A stretch of 64,000 bases of DNA from Microbacterium sp. 2FI (GCF_005502885.1 NZ_SCMR01000003.1:124001-188000); one strand, 5' to 3'; counted from the first letter of the stretch, positions 7,407 through 15,758 are shown. Numbers and translations: made by a program. The notes: a model not told the origin generated them from the sequence alone.

Positions 7407-8161
7407 GCGAGCAAGGAGTGCCCCGCGAGGAGGCGACCGCGAAAGACTTCATGCAGGTCCGTGCTGCTCTCGTCAGGAGGCTCGGCGGCGCGAACGAAGC
7501 GCTCGTCTGGACACGGATCGACTGGCGTGCTGAGTCGGCGCGCACCGCGCACCAGACGTCGGATGGAACGCACTGGTGGGCGGCCACCTACCCGGAGATC
7601 GCGGAGGAGACGGGGCTGACCGCCGAGCAGGCTCGCCGCGCGGTCGAGAAGCTGATCGAGGGCGGGTTCCTTCGGGCCGAGCAGCAGCACGGGTTCGCGC
7701 GGAAGCGGAGCTACGCCCCGGTGTACTCCCATCTGGCGGATTCGCCAGATGGCGAGGATGCCAGATCGAAGCGGCGAGTTCGCCAGATCGATCTGGCGGA
7801 TTCGCCAGATGAGCCTCTCTATAGAGACAGAGAGACAGAGACACTCTTGGCTCCTCCGGAGCCGACCGCGACATTCGCCGAGTTCTACCTCGCCTACCCG
7901 CGGAAGGTCGGCAAGGAGGCTGCGCGTCGCGCGTTCGACAAGGCGGTGAAGTCCGTCGACCCGCGCATGATCGTCGACGCCGCGCACCGGTACGCGGCAG
8001 ATCCGAACCTGCCGGACAAGCAGTTCATCCCGCACCCGTCCCGATGGCTGAATGCTGGCCGGTGGGATGACGAGCCCGAGGTGCCGAAGGCCCGTGTGAT
8101 TCATGCCCCGTCGATGGATGACTTCGCTGAGGGTGACGAGTGGATGGCGTTCAACCGATGA
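7403..8161 (+). CDS. Replication initiator with in-gene iterons (O-like)
   Basis: 252 aa from GTG 7403. Residues 1-105 form a winged-helix-type domain (EIAEETGLTAEQARRAVEKL) likely to bind origin DNA. Residues about 108-150 are a low-complexity linker in which LADSPD appears twice. The C-terminal part (FAEFYLAYPRKVGKEAARRAF...FIPHPSRWLNAGRW) is a module known from phage replication/helicase-loading proteins. The linker DNA carries the palindromes listed separately, the same plan as lambda O, whose gene contains ori. The DnaB-like gene follows at 8828. Confidence 0.8.
   Translation: MSEQGVPREEATAKDFMQVRAALVRRLGGANEALVWTRIDWRAESARTAHQTSDGTHWWAATYPEIAEETGLTAEQARRAVEKLIEGGFLRAEQQHGFARKRSYAPVYSHLADSPDGEDARSKRRVRQIDLADSPDEPLYRDRETETLLAPPEPTATFAEFYLAYPRKVGKEAARRAFDKAVKSVDPRMIVDAAHRYAADPNLPDKQFIPHPSRWLNAGRWDDEPEVPKARVIHAPSMDDFAEGDEWMAFNR
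7731..7850. other. Candidate phage replication origin with iterons
   Basis: Two identical 20-bp elements (7731-7750, 7791-7810) made of arms ATCTGGCG/CGCCAGAT around GATT, 60 bp apart. Extra GCCAGAT half-sites lie at 7760-7766 and 7782-7788. They are followed by a purine-rich, relatively A+T-rich stretch (7811-7850) with the palindrome CTCTATAGAG and GAGACA repeats, suited to strand opening. The whole element lies in the initiator reading frame. Confidence 0.6.
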
Positions 8162-8391
8162 GCGCGATCACAGCCATCTACGAGTCGCGGTGCGCCGAGT
8201 GCAGCGCGGTGATCCGCGTCGGTGACCCGATCGTCCCGAGTGACCTCGACGACGCGCGGCCGGCCGACTTCAAGCCGTGGTGGCAGCACGAGAGCTGCCC
8301 TCCCGGGAGGCTCGACATCGTCCGCGAGGTCTGTGCCGAGTGCTTCACCGAAAAGTCTGTCGACGGTTCCTGCCTGTGTGGGGCGATGTGA
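8158..8391 (+). CDS. Zinc-ribbon-like early protein
   Basis: 77 aa from ATG 8158 (ATGA overlap with the initiator). Cys pairs CAEC (about residue 13), CAEC (about 63) and CLC near the end suggest a bound zinc. Function unknown; similar small Cys proteins recur through this early block. Confidence 0.68.
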   Translation: MSAITAIYESRCAECSAVIRVGDPIVPSDLDDARPADFKPWWQHESCPPGRLDIVREVCAECFTEKSVDGSCLCGAM

Positions 8392-8831
8392 TGCGGGTTC
8401 TCACTGTTCGGCAGCCGTGGGCGTGGGCCATCTTCCACGGGAAGGACGTGGAGAATCGCGTCCGCAACATCGCGGGGTCGTATCGCGGCCCTGTCGCGAT
8501 CCAGGCTGGACTGACGTACGACCTCTCCTGGTCATCCCGCGCGATGGACGACGCGATGATCGCATCGGGCGCACGACTCCGCCAGGCGTCGCTGCCGTGG
8601 ATGACCGGCTTCGGCGCGATCATCGGCGTCGTCGACCTCGTAGACGTGCACCACTGCTTCAACGCGCTGACGAACTTCGAGGGATGCTCGCCGTGGGCAG
8701 AGCTCGACGCCTGGCACTTGCGCCTCGAGAACCCGCGCTCGCTCGCTGACCCGATCCCGTACAAGGGTGCTCTCGGGCTTCGCACCCTCGACGAGGCGAC
8801 CGCGATGCGGATCTGGGAGGCGATCGCGTGA
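8391..8831 (+). CDS. ASCH-domain protein
   Basis: 146 aa. The start MRVLTVRQPWAWAIFHGKDVENR and the YRGPVAIQAG segment are typical of the ASCH fold, a PUA-related RNA-binding domain common in actinophages. It may bind RNA or modified nucleotides; the precise role is unknown. Start ATG 8391 overlaps the previous stop, and the stop overlaps GTG 8828 of the helicase gene. Confidence 0.78.
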   Translation: MRVLTVRQPWAWAIFHGKDVENRVRNIAGSYRGPVAIQAGLTYDLSWSSRAMDDAMIASGARLRQASLPWMTGFGAIIGVVDLVDVHHCFNALTNFEGCSPWAELDAWHLRLENPRSLADPIPYKGALGLRTLDEATAMRIWEAIA

Positions 8832-10051
8832 GCGACCAGGAAGCTTCCGCGCGCCAGCTCGCCGAGCGTTACGTCGTCGGAGCACTGCTCACCGACGTCA
8901 CGGTGCTTCGGGACGTGCAGATGGAGTGCACCCCGCGCGACTTCGGCGACGCCCGCCTCGGCGCGATCTACGGCGGCATCTGCCAGATGGTCGCGCAGCG
9001 CCAGGAGGTTGACTACCTCACCGTCGCCGACCAGCTCACAGCGTGGGACGTCCGCGGCGTGGATCTCACCGACCTCGCACGGTGGACCGGCGAGGTGCCG
9101 TCAGCCCGGAACGCGCCGTACTACGCCCGCATGGTTCGTGAGGACTCGGTGCGTCGTCAGCTCCGCACTATCGGCGGGCGCCTCCAGGAGACAGCCGACG
9201 AGCCGATCCGTGCCGTGGCCGAGGCGATCGACGCGCTCCGCCACGTCCGCGACCACGACTCCACCGGCAGCGGCCGCGTCGTGTCGCTCCGCGAGCTGCT
9301 CGACGTGCCTGAGCAGGAGGACGCGTACGACTGGGTCATCCCCGGCCTGCTCGAGCGGCGCGACCGGTTCATGCTCACCGGGTCAGAGGGTGGCGGGAAG
9401 TCGACCCTGCTCCGGCAGATCGCGATCCTCGCGGCCGCCGGCATCCACCCGTTCCGGTTCTCCCCGGTCGAACCAGTCCGGGTGCTCGTCGTCGACGTCG
9501 AGAACAGCGAACGGCAGTGGCGACGCGCGGTCCGACGCCTCACGGACGAGTCGGAGATGCGCGGCCAGCGGGATCCGCGCGACTTCGTCACCCTCCACTG
9601 CCCGGAGAAGCAGATCGACATCACACGCCCGAAGGACATCGGCGTCGTGCACAGGCTGCTCGACGAGCACACCCCTGACCTGGTGATGATCGGGCCCCTG
9701 TACCGGCTGGTGCCGAAGTCGATCAACAACGACGACGACGCGACCCCGGTGCTCGCCGCGCTCGAGGGCATCCGCGATCACGGTGTCGCGATGCTCATCG
9801 AAGCCCACGCCGGGCATGCCGCGTCCGCCGCGGGCGAGCGGGACCTTCGGCCTCGCGGGTCATCGGCGCTGCTCGGGTGGCCTGAGTTCGGCATGGGGTT
9901 GCGGCCTGGCAAGGAAGTGCAAGCGGGCGGCCGGAAGCCGTTCCAGTTGGTCCCGTGGCGTGGCGCCCGGGAGTGGGGACGTGGGTGGCCGACGAAGCTC
10001 ACCCGCGGGCAGGTCTATCCGTGGGAACCCACGGTGTCGCTGGGTGGATGA
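8828..10051 (+). CDS. DnaB-like replicative helicase/ATPase
   Basis: 407 aa. The N-terminal 110 residues resemble the DnaB N-terminal helical domain (ERYVVGALLTD...DFGDARLGAIYGGI). A RecA-fold ATPase follows, with Walker A TGSEGGGKST (about residue 182), Walker B VRVLVVDVEN and a conserved LIEAHAGH. The ATPase part is closer to AAA_25/RepA-like phage proteins than to full-length DnaB. With the O-like initiator it would load and unwind DNA at the origin. Confidence 0.83.
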   Translation: MSDQEASARQLAERYVVGALLTDVTVLRDVQMECTPRDFGDARLGAIYGGICQMVAQRQEVDYLTVADQLTAWDVRGVDLTDLARWTGEVPSARNAPYYARMVREDSVRRQLRTIGGRLQETADEPIRAVAEAIDALRHVRDHDSTGSGRVVSLRELLDVPEQEDAYDWVIPGLLERRDRFMLTGSEGGGKSTLLRQIAILAAAGIHPFRFSPVEPVRVLVVDVENSERQWRRAVRRLTDESEMRGQRDPRDFVTLHCPEKQIDITRPKDIGVVHRLLDEHTPDLVMIGPLYRLVPKSINNDDDATPVLAALEGIRDHGVAMLIEAHAGHAASAAGERDLRPRGSSALLGWPEFGMGLRPGKEVQAGGRKPFQLVPWRGAREWGRGWPTKLTRGQVYPWEPTVSLGG

Positions 10052-10062
10052 GAGGACCCGAC

Positions 10063-10275
10063 ATGGCAAAGCCAGGACGACGGATCGTCGACGCGCTCGA
10101 CGACCTGATCGCGGAGCTCCGGCTCGCGAACAGGCTCCGAGCGCTCGAGCTGGGGCCGGCCGCGCTCGAGCACGACGACGGCAAGCGGGCGACCACTGAC
10201 ACTGCGAAGCGCCGGGTGGCGCAGCGCAACCAGCTGCGCGCTGAGGTGCGCACAGCGCTCGGGATGGGGGAGTGA
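10063..10275 (+). CDS. Hypothetical basic protein
   Basis: 70 aa from ATG 10063, rich in Arg/Lys and helical (IVDALDDLIAELRLANRLRAL, AKRRVAQRNQLRAEVR). Possibly nucleic-acid-binding. Eleven bases separate it from the helicase stop, with a GAGAGG purine run in the leader. Confidence 0.68.
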   Translation: MAKPGRRIVDALDDLIAELRLANRLRALELGPAALEHDDGKRATTDTAKRRVAQRNQLRAEVRTALGMGE

Positions 10276-10604
10276 TGAACAAGGCGACAGATCGCGTCGA
10301 CCACGTCGCGACGGCGCGAGGCGCCCTGAACAACGCGGGCGGCCTCCTTCAGCAGCGCGACGACACCGCCGCCTGCGCGATGGCGACGATCGCGAGCGCC
10401 GAGGCAACCCTCGCGCTCGTTGAGCAGCAGCGCATCGCGAACCGTCTGATGCTCGCCGCGCTCGTCTCGGATGTCGAGCTGCGCGTCGGGCACCACGGCG
10501 CCCGCGCTGGGCTTCTCGGCCCGGAGGGCGTGTTCGGTAACCCCAGCACGCCCGACGGCCGCTGCCCGCTCGACACCGACATCCGTAGGGGGCTGGGACT
10601 GTGA
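10275..10604 (+). CDS. Hypothetical early protein
   Basis: 109 aa from ATG 10275, overlapping the previous stop; GTG 10272 is an alternative. An Ala-rich helical N-terminal half and a Gly-rich tail are visible. No known domain. Confidence 0.66.
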   Translation: MNKATDRVDHVATARGALNNAGGLLQQRDDTAACAMATIASAEATLALVEQQRIANRLMLAALVSDVELRVGHHGARAGLLGPEGVFGNPSTPDGRCPLDTDIRRGLGL

Positions 10605-10960
10605 GCATCGAAGCATCGATCACGGTCACGCTCGCGTCGGTGGAAGTCGACGACGAGTATCGCATCGCGCTGACCACGCACACGCCGAGGACGACGTACA
10701 CGTGGGACGAGGCGACGCAGCTCGCGAACGAACTCATCTCGGCGATCGAGGACGCCCGACGCATGCTCGGCGAGGACTTCCCAATCGAGAACTTCGCGCG
10801 GCTCGCCGGGTTCGACGCAGCCCCGGTCTGCCGCGACTGTTCCGAGGGCAAGCACGGTGCGTGCATCGGGTCCGCGTTCATCGAGCGTGGGCCGGACATC
10901 GACGAGGTCGAGTGCGGGTGTTCCCGAGTCGGCCACCAGGTGCACGGGAAGGCTGTCTGA
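10601..10960 (+). CDS. Hypothetical protein with Cys-rich tail
   Basis: 119 aa from GTG 10601. The N-terminal half is beta/alpha (VEVDDEYRIALTTHTPRTTY); the tail has CRDCSEGKHGAC and ECGCSRVGH, a possible zinc site. Function unknown. Confidence 0.68.
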   Translation: MSIEASITVTLASVEVDDEYRIALTTHTPRTTYTWDEATQLANELISAIEDARRMLGEDFPIENFARLAGFDAAPVCRDCSEGKHGACIGSAFIERGPDIDEVECGCSRVGHQVHGKAV

Positions 10961-11388
10961 TGCCGATCGCGAATTACACCACGCAGTCGTCGGTCGACAA
11001 GACCATGGGCGAGGTCATCGGAGCGCTCACCCGCCGTGGCGTGACACGCATCTCGACGGTGTTCGGCAGTCAGGGTGAGCCGACCGGTGTCGAGTTCACC
11101 ATGCAGACCGAGTTCGGACCGCGGGACTTCGCACTCCCGATCCGCACGGATGGCGTCCTGGCGACCCTGAAGCGTGACAAGGTGCAGCCGCGCTACGCGA
11201 CGCCCGAGCATGCGGCGCGCGTCGCGTGGGCGATCGCCCGTGACTGGTTGCGCGCGCAGACCGCGCTTATCGATGCGGGCCTCATGACGCTGGATGAGGT
11301 CATGTTCCCGTGGATGGTCGCTGGTGGCCGGAACCCGCAGACCGCTTTCGAGGCGTATCGCGGCCAGCAGAAGGCGATCGAGTCATGA
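10960..11388 (+). CDS. Hypothetical early protein
   Basis: 142 aa. Two-layer beta-alpha N-terminal region (KTMGEVIGALTRRGVTRISTVF...GVEFTMQTEFGPRDFALPI) then helices including HAARVAWAIARDWLRAQTALI. Widely similar in style to actinophage early proteins; function unknown. ATG 10960 overlaps the previous stop. Confidence 0.72.
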   Translation: MPIANYTTQSSVDKTMGEVIGALTRRGVTRISTVFGSQGEPTGVEFTMQTEFGPRDFALPIRTDGVLATLKRDKVQPRYATPEHAARVAWAIARDWLRAQTALIDAGLMTLDEVMFPWMVAGGRNPQTAFEAYRGQQKAIES

Positions 11389-11705
11389 TCGCCCCGGTGC
11401 TGGCGCCGAGGGAACAGGACGAGGCCCGACGCTTCGGGATCCACGACGAGGATGTGCTCGACGAACTCGCCGAACACCGTGACGATGAGCCGGAGTGCTG
11501 CCTGCAGGGCCACCCGGCCGCGTCTCGCTTGGTCACGACGTGCTGCGGCAACGCGGTCCTCACCTGCCGGCTGCACCTGCAGGCGCATCTGATCTGGGCC
11601 GAGGCACAACTGCTCTTGTCGGCAGGGGTGCGGTGCGCAGGGTGCGGGCGTGAGTTCCGGTTCCCGACCTCGGTTGAGGACATCCTTCGGGAGGTGCCGC
11701 TGTGA
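11385..11705 (+). CDS. Cys/His-rich early protein
   Basis: 106 aa from ATG 11385. Eight potential ligands in pairs: CCLQGH, TTCCG, CRLHLQAH and CAGCG, suggesting a two-zinc fold. Function unknown. Coupled at both ends by four-base overlaps. Confidence 0.7.
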   Translation: MIAPVLAPREQDEARRFGIHDEDVLDELAEHRDDEPECCLQGHPAASRLVTTCCGNAVLTCRLHLQAHLIWAEAQLLLSAGVRCAGCGREFRFPTSVEDILREVPL

Positions 11706-11908
11706 GCGCCGGACCGATCAAGGCGGAGCGTGACGGGCACCTGATGCCGCTCGTGTCGACCCCGGACACGCACCGGGTGTGCGGCTCGGGGGCGCCGGGG
11801 CGGGCGTACTGCGGGCGGAAGGCTGACAAGGTCACCACGTCGGACTGGTCTGAGGTGGTCTGTTCCGACTGCACCGCGGCACGCCGAGCAGACGAGGCGG
11901 TGGCCTGA
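11702..11908 (+). CDS. Small Cys-containing early protein
   Basis: 68 aa from GTG 11702. HRVCGSGAPGRAYCGRK and VVCSDCTAAR suggest a four-Cys zinc ribbon. Function unknown. Confidence 0.66.
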   Translation: MSAGPIKAERDGHLMPLVSTPDTHRVCGSGAPGRAYCGRKADKVTTSDWSEVVCSDCTAARRADEAVA

Positions 11909-12087
11909 TGCCCCTGTCCTTCCCGCCGATGCGACCGGTTGAGGTCGACGGCAAGACGAAGTGGCAGGCCACCTGCCGCACCTGCGGCCAGGACGTGTGC
12001 CGTGTGCCGCAGCTCGTGAAGGCCGCGGTTGACGAGGCGCGACGCGCGCACGGCCCCGAGAAGAGCTGCAGGAGGGCAGAGGTATGA
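11908..12087 (+). CDS. Small zinc-finger-like protein, 59 aa
   Basis: Start ATG 11908 overlaps the previous stop; stop at 12085-12087 overlaps the next ATG. CRTCGQDVC in mid-protein and a late Cys form a probable zinc site. Function unknown. Confidence 0.6.
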   Translation: MPLSFPPMRPVEVDGKTKWQATCRTCGQDVCRVPQLVKAAVDEARRAHGPEKSCRRAEV

Positions 12088-13388
12088 GCCGAACAGGCGA
12101 CCTGTATGCGATCGACTTCCCACACGGCACCGTCGACGGCTACCGTCAGGGCTGCCACGGGTCCGTCTGCGGCGGTCTGATCGCGTGCCGCGACGTGTAC
12201 CGCCGATACCAGGGCGACTATTCCTTCCGGAAGAAGATCGACGCAGGCATGAGTCTGGCCGAGATCGACGCTGAGGATGTTGCGCTGCGCGCCGATGCCG
12301 TCGAGCGGGACCGGACCGCGGCGCGGGCTGAGCGTGCCAGGCAGCGCGTCGAGGAGCGCCCGACGAGGGTCCGCGCGCCGCGGGAGCCGCGGGTGCTTGC
12401 GATTGACAGGCTCGGCCCTGAGGTCGCCCGGCTCCACGCCACGCGGATGGTGGACCGGCAGATCGCTCACGAGCTGGGGATCTCTCAACCGTACGTCGCG
12501 TCGCTCCGCCGGAACCTCGGACTGCTGCCGAACGCTCTACCTCGAAAGGAGCGCACACCGCGCGCGCCGCGCATTCGCGTCGACCGGCACGACGACGTCG
12601 CCAGACTGCATGCCGAGGGGCTCAGCGACAAGGAGATCGCCGCCGAGGTGGGCCTTGCCCCGGCGTATGCGGGGCAGCTGCGCCGCGAACTCGGGTTGCC
12701 GGCGAACCGGAAGCGGCGGCCGAGGAAGGAGCGCCCGCCACGTCAGCCGCGACGTGACCACCGCCCGGGCGTTGCCGCGGCGCACGCCGAGGGATTGAAC
12801 GATGTGGCGATCGCGGAACGCCTCGGAATCTCGAAGAACCACGTAGGCACGCTGCGCCGCGAACTCGGGTTGCCGGCTCACACCACTGCCCGGTCGAGGT
12901 GGGACTCCGAGCAGCTGCAACCGCACGGCACGAACGCCTGCTACGCCCGCGGATGTCGACTCCCGGAGTGTGCCGAGGCACACAGGCAGTACCACCGCGA
13001 CTATGTGAAGCGGCGCCGCGCGGAGGGCGCACGCGAGTTCCACGGGACCGCGTACGGCTACCAGCTCGGATGCAGAAGCCGCACAGCCTGCCCGTCGAAG
13101 CCGTCGTGCGCTGACGCATCACTCGAAGCGGAGCGGGCCCGACGTCGCGCAGCCGGCATCCCGGCGAAGGTGCTCGTCGACGCCAGCCCCGTGCAGGCGC
13201 ACATCCGCGACCTGGTGCACGCTGGCGTCTCGATCGATGCAATCGCGGAGAGGTCGGGGCTGACGTTCCCGATCGTCCGCAAGATGATCCACTCGCGGGG
13301 CCGTGGGCGGGGGATCGTCAACATGGTCCTCGCCGAGCGTGCACGCGCGATCCTCAGCGTCGATCTGCCGGAGGTCGAGGCGGCATGA
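12084..13388 (+). CDS. Repeated HTH and Cys-module protein
   Basis: 434 aa with striking internal repetition. Three helix-turn-helix units occupy residues about 116-150 (RQIAHELGISQPYVASLRR), 168-203 (KEIAAEVGLAPAYAGQLRR) and 225-260 (VAIAERLGISKNHVGTLRR); two of them end in RRELGLPA. A fourth HTH-like unit is near the C-terminus (SIDAIAERSGLTFPIVRKMI). A second module, HGT-x3-Y-x2-GC with later Cys, occurs at about residues 14, 280 and 322. It probably binds several adjacent DNA sites, with the Cys modules holding metal; both are inferences. It lies late in the early operon. Confidence 0.78.
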   Translation: MSRTGDLYAIDFPHGTVDGYRQGCHGSVCGGLIACRDVYRRYQGDYSFRKKIDAGMSLAEIDAEDVALRADAVERDRTAARAERARQRVEERPTRVRAPREPRVLAIDRLGPEVARLHATRMVDRQIAHELGISQPYVASLRRNLGLLPNALPRKERTPRAPRIRVDRHDDVARLHAEGLSDKEIAAEVGLAPAYAGQLRRELGLPANRKRRPRKERPPRQPRRDHRPGVAAAHAEGLNDVAIAERLGISKNHVGTLRRELGLPAHTTARSRWDSEQLQPHGTNACYARGCRLPECAEAHRQYHRDYVKRRRAEGAREFHGTAYGYQLGCRSRTACPSKPSCADASLEAERARRRAAGIPAKVLVDASPVQAHIRDLVHAGVSIDAIAERSGLTFPIVRKMIHSRGRGRGIVNMVLAERARAILSVDLPEVEAA

Positions 13389-14161
13389 CGAACCTGGAGC
13401 AGCTGACCTTCAGTACCGAGCACGCTGCCCGTGAGTGGCATCGCGCGTTCGAGTGGCATCTTGACGTCGTCCCACCGCTGATCGAGGTGATCGTGTGGAT
13501 GACGTTCCCGAGCATCCCGGTGTCACGGGGCGGGTCACGGTTCGACAAGATCCAGATCTCCGGCGGCGGGTACTTCGACAACATCCCGGACGAGATCCCC
13601 GGGGATGCGGCCGCGCAGGATGCGAAGGATCTGTGGTGGTGGCTCGTCGAGTACACGCGGGCGGTCGCCGAGTGGATAATCCCTGACCGGCCGGCGCCGG
13701 CGCTCGATGACAAGCCCAACCCGGATCCGCTGTCGGCGAGGTCGGTCGCGCTCACCACGATCGGGTGGCTGATCGACCACGCCGACCGGGTCCGCGACGT
13801 CGCCGAGCTCGACGAGCACATGAACGAGATGTTCACCGAGATCCGCCACCTCCGCGGCCGGTACGGGGTGTTCCCGCGGCCGCGACGGCAGCTTGATCTG
13901 TGCCGCACCTGCGGGGCGCGGCAGGTCGTCTTCGGGTGGGTGTCGAATCCGAATGGCTCGCCGAAGCCGATCAGGGTGGGCAAGTGCCGCACCTGTGGGG
14001 AGACGTACGAGGTGCAGCACGACCCGGCGCCGGCACCGACGCCGCAGGTGGTGCTGTCGTCGGTGTGCGCGGATGGTCGGCATGAGGCGTGCGAGTCGGT
14101 TCATTGTCAGTGCCCGTGTGGGCATCGGAGTGGTGTTGGACGAGAGGTAGGACAGTCATGA
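13385..14161 (+). CDS. Hypothetical protein with C-terminal zinc ribbon
   Basis: 258 aa. The N-terminal region contains WHLDVVPPLIEVIVWMTFPSIP and helical repeats; residues about 172-203 form a zinc ribbon (CRTCGARQ...KCRTCGETYE) and the end is again Cys-rich (CESVHCQCPCGH). Unknown function. ATGA overlap on both sides. Confidence 0.72.
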   Translation: MTNLEQLTFSTEHAAREWHRAFEWHLDVVPPLIEVIVWMTFPSIPVSRGGSRFDKIQISGGGYFDNIPDEIPGDAAAQDAKDLWWWLVEYTRAVAEWIIPDRPAPALDDKPNPDPLSARSVALTTIGWLIDHADRVRDVAELDEHMNEMFTEIRHLRGRYGVFPRPRRQLDLCRTCGARQVVFGWVSNPNGSPKPIRVGKCRTCGETYEVQHDPAPAPTPQVVLSSVCADGRHEACESVHCQCPCGHRSGVGREVGQS

Positions 14162-14787
14162 GTGATGCACTCACCGAAGCCAGGAAGCAACTGGCCGAGT
14201 TCCGCAAGCGCGGGTTCAGGGGCGGCTACCATCTGGTCGCCCCCATGAAGGCCCTGATCGACGCTCACAAAGCCCTCACCGCTGACCGTGACGAGTGGAA
14301 GCGCCTGTTCTCGGAGTGTCACCCGATCCACCTCGACGGGGTGAAGCGGGCCGAGAAAGCCGAGCGCGAGGTCGCGCGCCTGTCTGCTGGTGTGGCGTCC
14401 CCGACGCACGCTCCAAGTGAAAGCGTGTCTGGGTTGGAGTTTCATTCCGACGCTCCAAATGCAAGCGTGGAGTCCCCCACAGACGAAGACCGGGCGGCGC
14501 TGATTCACCTGCTGTTCGACCAGGTGCCTGAGGACTGGGACGAGAACGACATCGGCATCCTCACGGACGAGATCCTCGCTGCTGGGTTCCGTCGTCAGGC
14601 ACCGATCACCGACGCGCAGGTTAGCGCGGCATGTGAAGCATTCTGGGCGCACCCCGACATCATGGGTGGCGCTCCGAGCACGCGGGCTGCTCTCGAAGCC
14701 GCCCGAGCCGCCCGTCGTCAGGTGTCCGAACCCCCCACAGTCGTCCCCACCGAAGACACCACCCCCACGAACGGGGTCGGAGCTTGA
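14158..14787 (+). CDS. Hypothetical protein with PITDAQV module
   Basis: 209 aa from ATG 14158. N-terminal helix with basic residues, a coiled-coil-like stretch (KRAEKAEREVARL) and a C-terminal APITDAQVSAACEAFW...RAALEAARAA module also present in the gene at 6015. Two 19-bp dyads lie inside the gene (14408-14468). Function unknown. Confidence 0.7.
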   Translation: MSDALTEARKQLAEFRKRGFRGGYHLVAPMKALIDAHKALTADRDEWKRLFSECHPIHLDGVKRAEKAEREVARLSAGVASPTHAPSESVSGLEFHSDAPNASVESPTDEDRAALIHLLFDQVPEDWDENDIGILTDEILAAGFRRQAPITDAQVSAACEAFWAHPDIMGGAPSTRAALEAARAARRQVSEPPTVVPTEDTTPTNGVGA

Positions 14788-15254
14788 TCGATGACGAGCG
14801 CGGACCAGAGTTCGACCGCCTCTACCGGCTCATGCACGCGGCGACCAAGCCTCCGACGAACGTGTCGCTCACGTCGATGGTGCGCTGGATGTTCGACGAA
14901 GGTGTGCGAGTCACCCCGCTATTGCCCGAGACCTTGCGTCCAACGATGTTCGATGTCGACCCGACACGGATCGTCCTCTCCCGGAAACGGGGATGGAAGC
15001 TGCCCGAAGGTGCTATCTCATGCGCCCGCCCCCACCGGTACGGGAATCCGTTCATCATCGGCACACCCGAGAACGGCGGCAACATCACACGCTCCCAGTC
15101 GGTCGCGATGTTCCGTCGGGCGCTGGACGAGGGACGGCTGCAGTTCACCGTCGCCGAGGTGAAGCGAGAACTGCGAGGCCTCTCACTCGGCTGCTGGTGC
15201 CATCTGGACCAGGAGTGCCACGTCGACGTCCTCCTGGAGGTCGCCAACGCATGA
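14784..15254 (+). CDS. DUF4326-type protein
   Basis: 156 aa. The C-terminal half has the DUF4326 pattern: PHRYGNPFIIG, then an AMFRRALDEG helix and LRGLSLGCWCHLDQECHVDVLLE. These small proteins are frequent in actinophages; their reaction is not known to me. The start is a TTG at 14784 that overlaps the previous stop (TTGA); the next in-frame ATG is at 14832, so the rare start rests on translational coupling. Confidence 0.75.
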   Translation: MIDDERGPEFDRLYRLMHAATKPPTNVSLTSMVRWMFDEGVRVTPLLPETLRPTMFDVDPTRIVLSRKRGWKLPEGAISCARPHRYGNPFIIGTPENGGNITRSQSVAMFRRALDEGRLQFTVAEVKRELRGLSLGCWCHLDQECHVDVLLEVANA

Positions 15255-15502
15255 CCAAGCTCACCTATCGGCAGGCCGCCGCCCTCGTCGGACGTTCACC
15301 CCGAACGATCCGCTACTGGCGACTCCGCGGCATGCCGATGGGCTGGGAGACCCGCGACGGCCAGAACGTCCGCGTCGTCGAGAAGACCGTCCTGCAAGCC
15401 TGGTTCCGCCAGAGGCTCCGCAACGACCCAGTGCACCAACAACGCCTACGAGCGCAGATCGCCCGCGAGGCGGCCGCTCAAGGCCAACGAGACACGCCGT
15501 AG
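15251..15502 (+). CDS. HTH DNA-binding protein
   Basis: 83 aa. MerR/excisionase-type helix-turn-helix YRQAAALVGRSPRTIRYWRLRG at the N-terminus and a basic helical tail. Last gene of the early block, coupled by ATGA. It could regulate late genes, but that is only positional inference. Confidence 0.76.
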   Translation: MTKLTYRQAAALVGRSPRTIRYWRLRGMPMGWETRDGQNVRVVEKTVLQAWFRQRLRNDPVHQQRLRAQIAREAAAQGQRDTP

Positions 15503-15663
15503 ACCCAACGTTTGGCCGCTCCCGCTTGCCGCCCCTACATTCAAGATCAGACAGGTGTCGCGAGAGGGCCAAAGGCCCCGCGACCGGGCAGGCTGACACA
15601 CCGCCCCTCTCATCCGGTGTGATCGTGCCGTCCGGTCCCGCGGCACCGTCCTCGTGAAGGGCA

Positions 15664-15706
15664 GTGGCCGGGCCGCGCGGACTTCCCCAGGTCCCGGCCC
15701 GGCCAC
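15664..15706. terminator. Strong hairpin ending the early block
   Basis: Perfect 12-bp stem GTGGCCGGGCCG / CGGCCCGGCCAC around a 19-base loop (15676-15694). It lies in the 256-bp gap after the last early gene, which also holds a smaller GGGCC-AAA-GGCCC hairpin (15566-15578). No T-tract follows, so it could be a terminator or a structured RNA end. Confidence 0.5.
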
Positions 15707-15745
15707 CGCCGCCAGAGCCCCTCGCGGCGCGCCGCCCTAGGTCCC

Positions 15746-15758
15746 TAGGATCAGGTCC
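15746..15758 (+). promoter_or_regulatory. Leaderless promoter of lipoprotein gene
   Basis: -10 TAGGAT (15746-15751), seven bases, then ATG 15759. It sits within the repeat CCTAGGTCCCTAGG. No clear -35 is seen. Confidence 0.45.
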
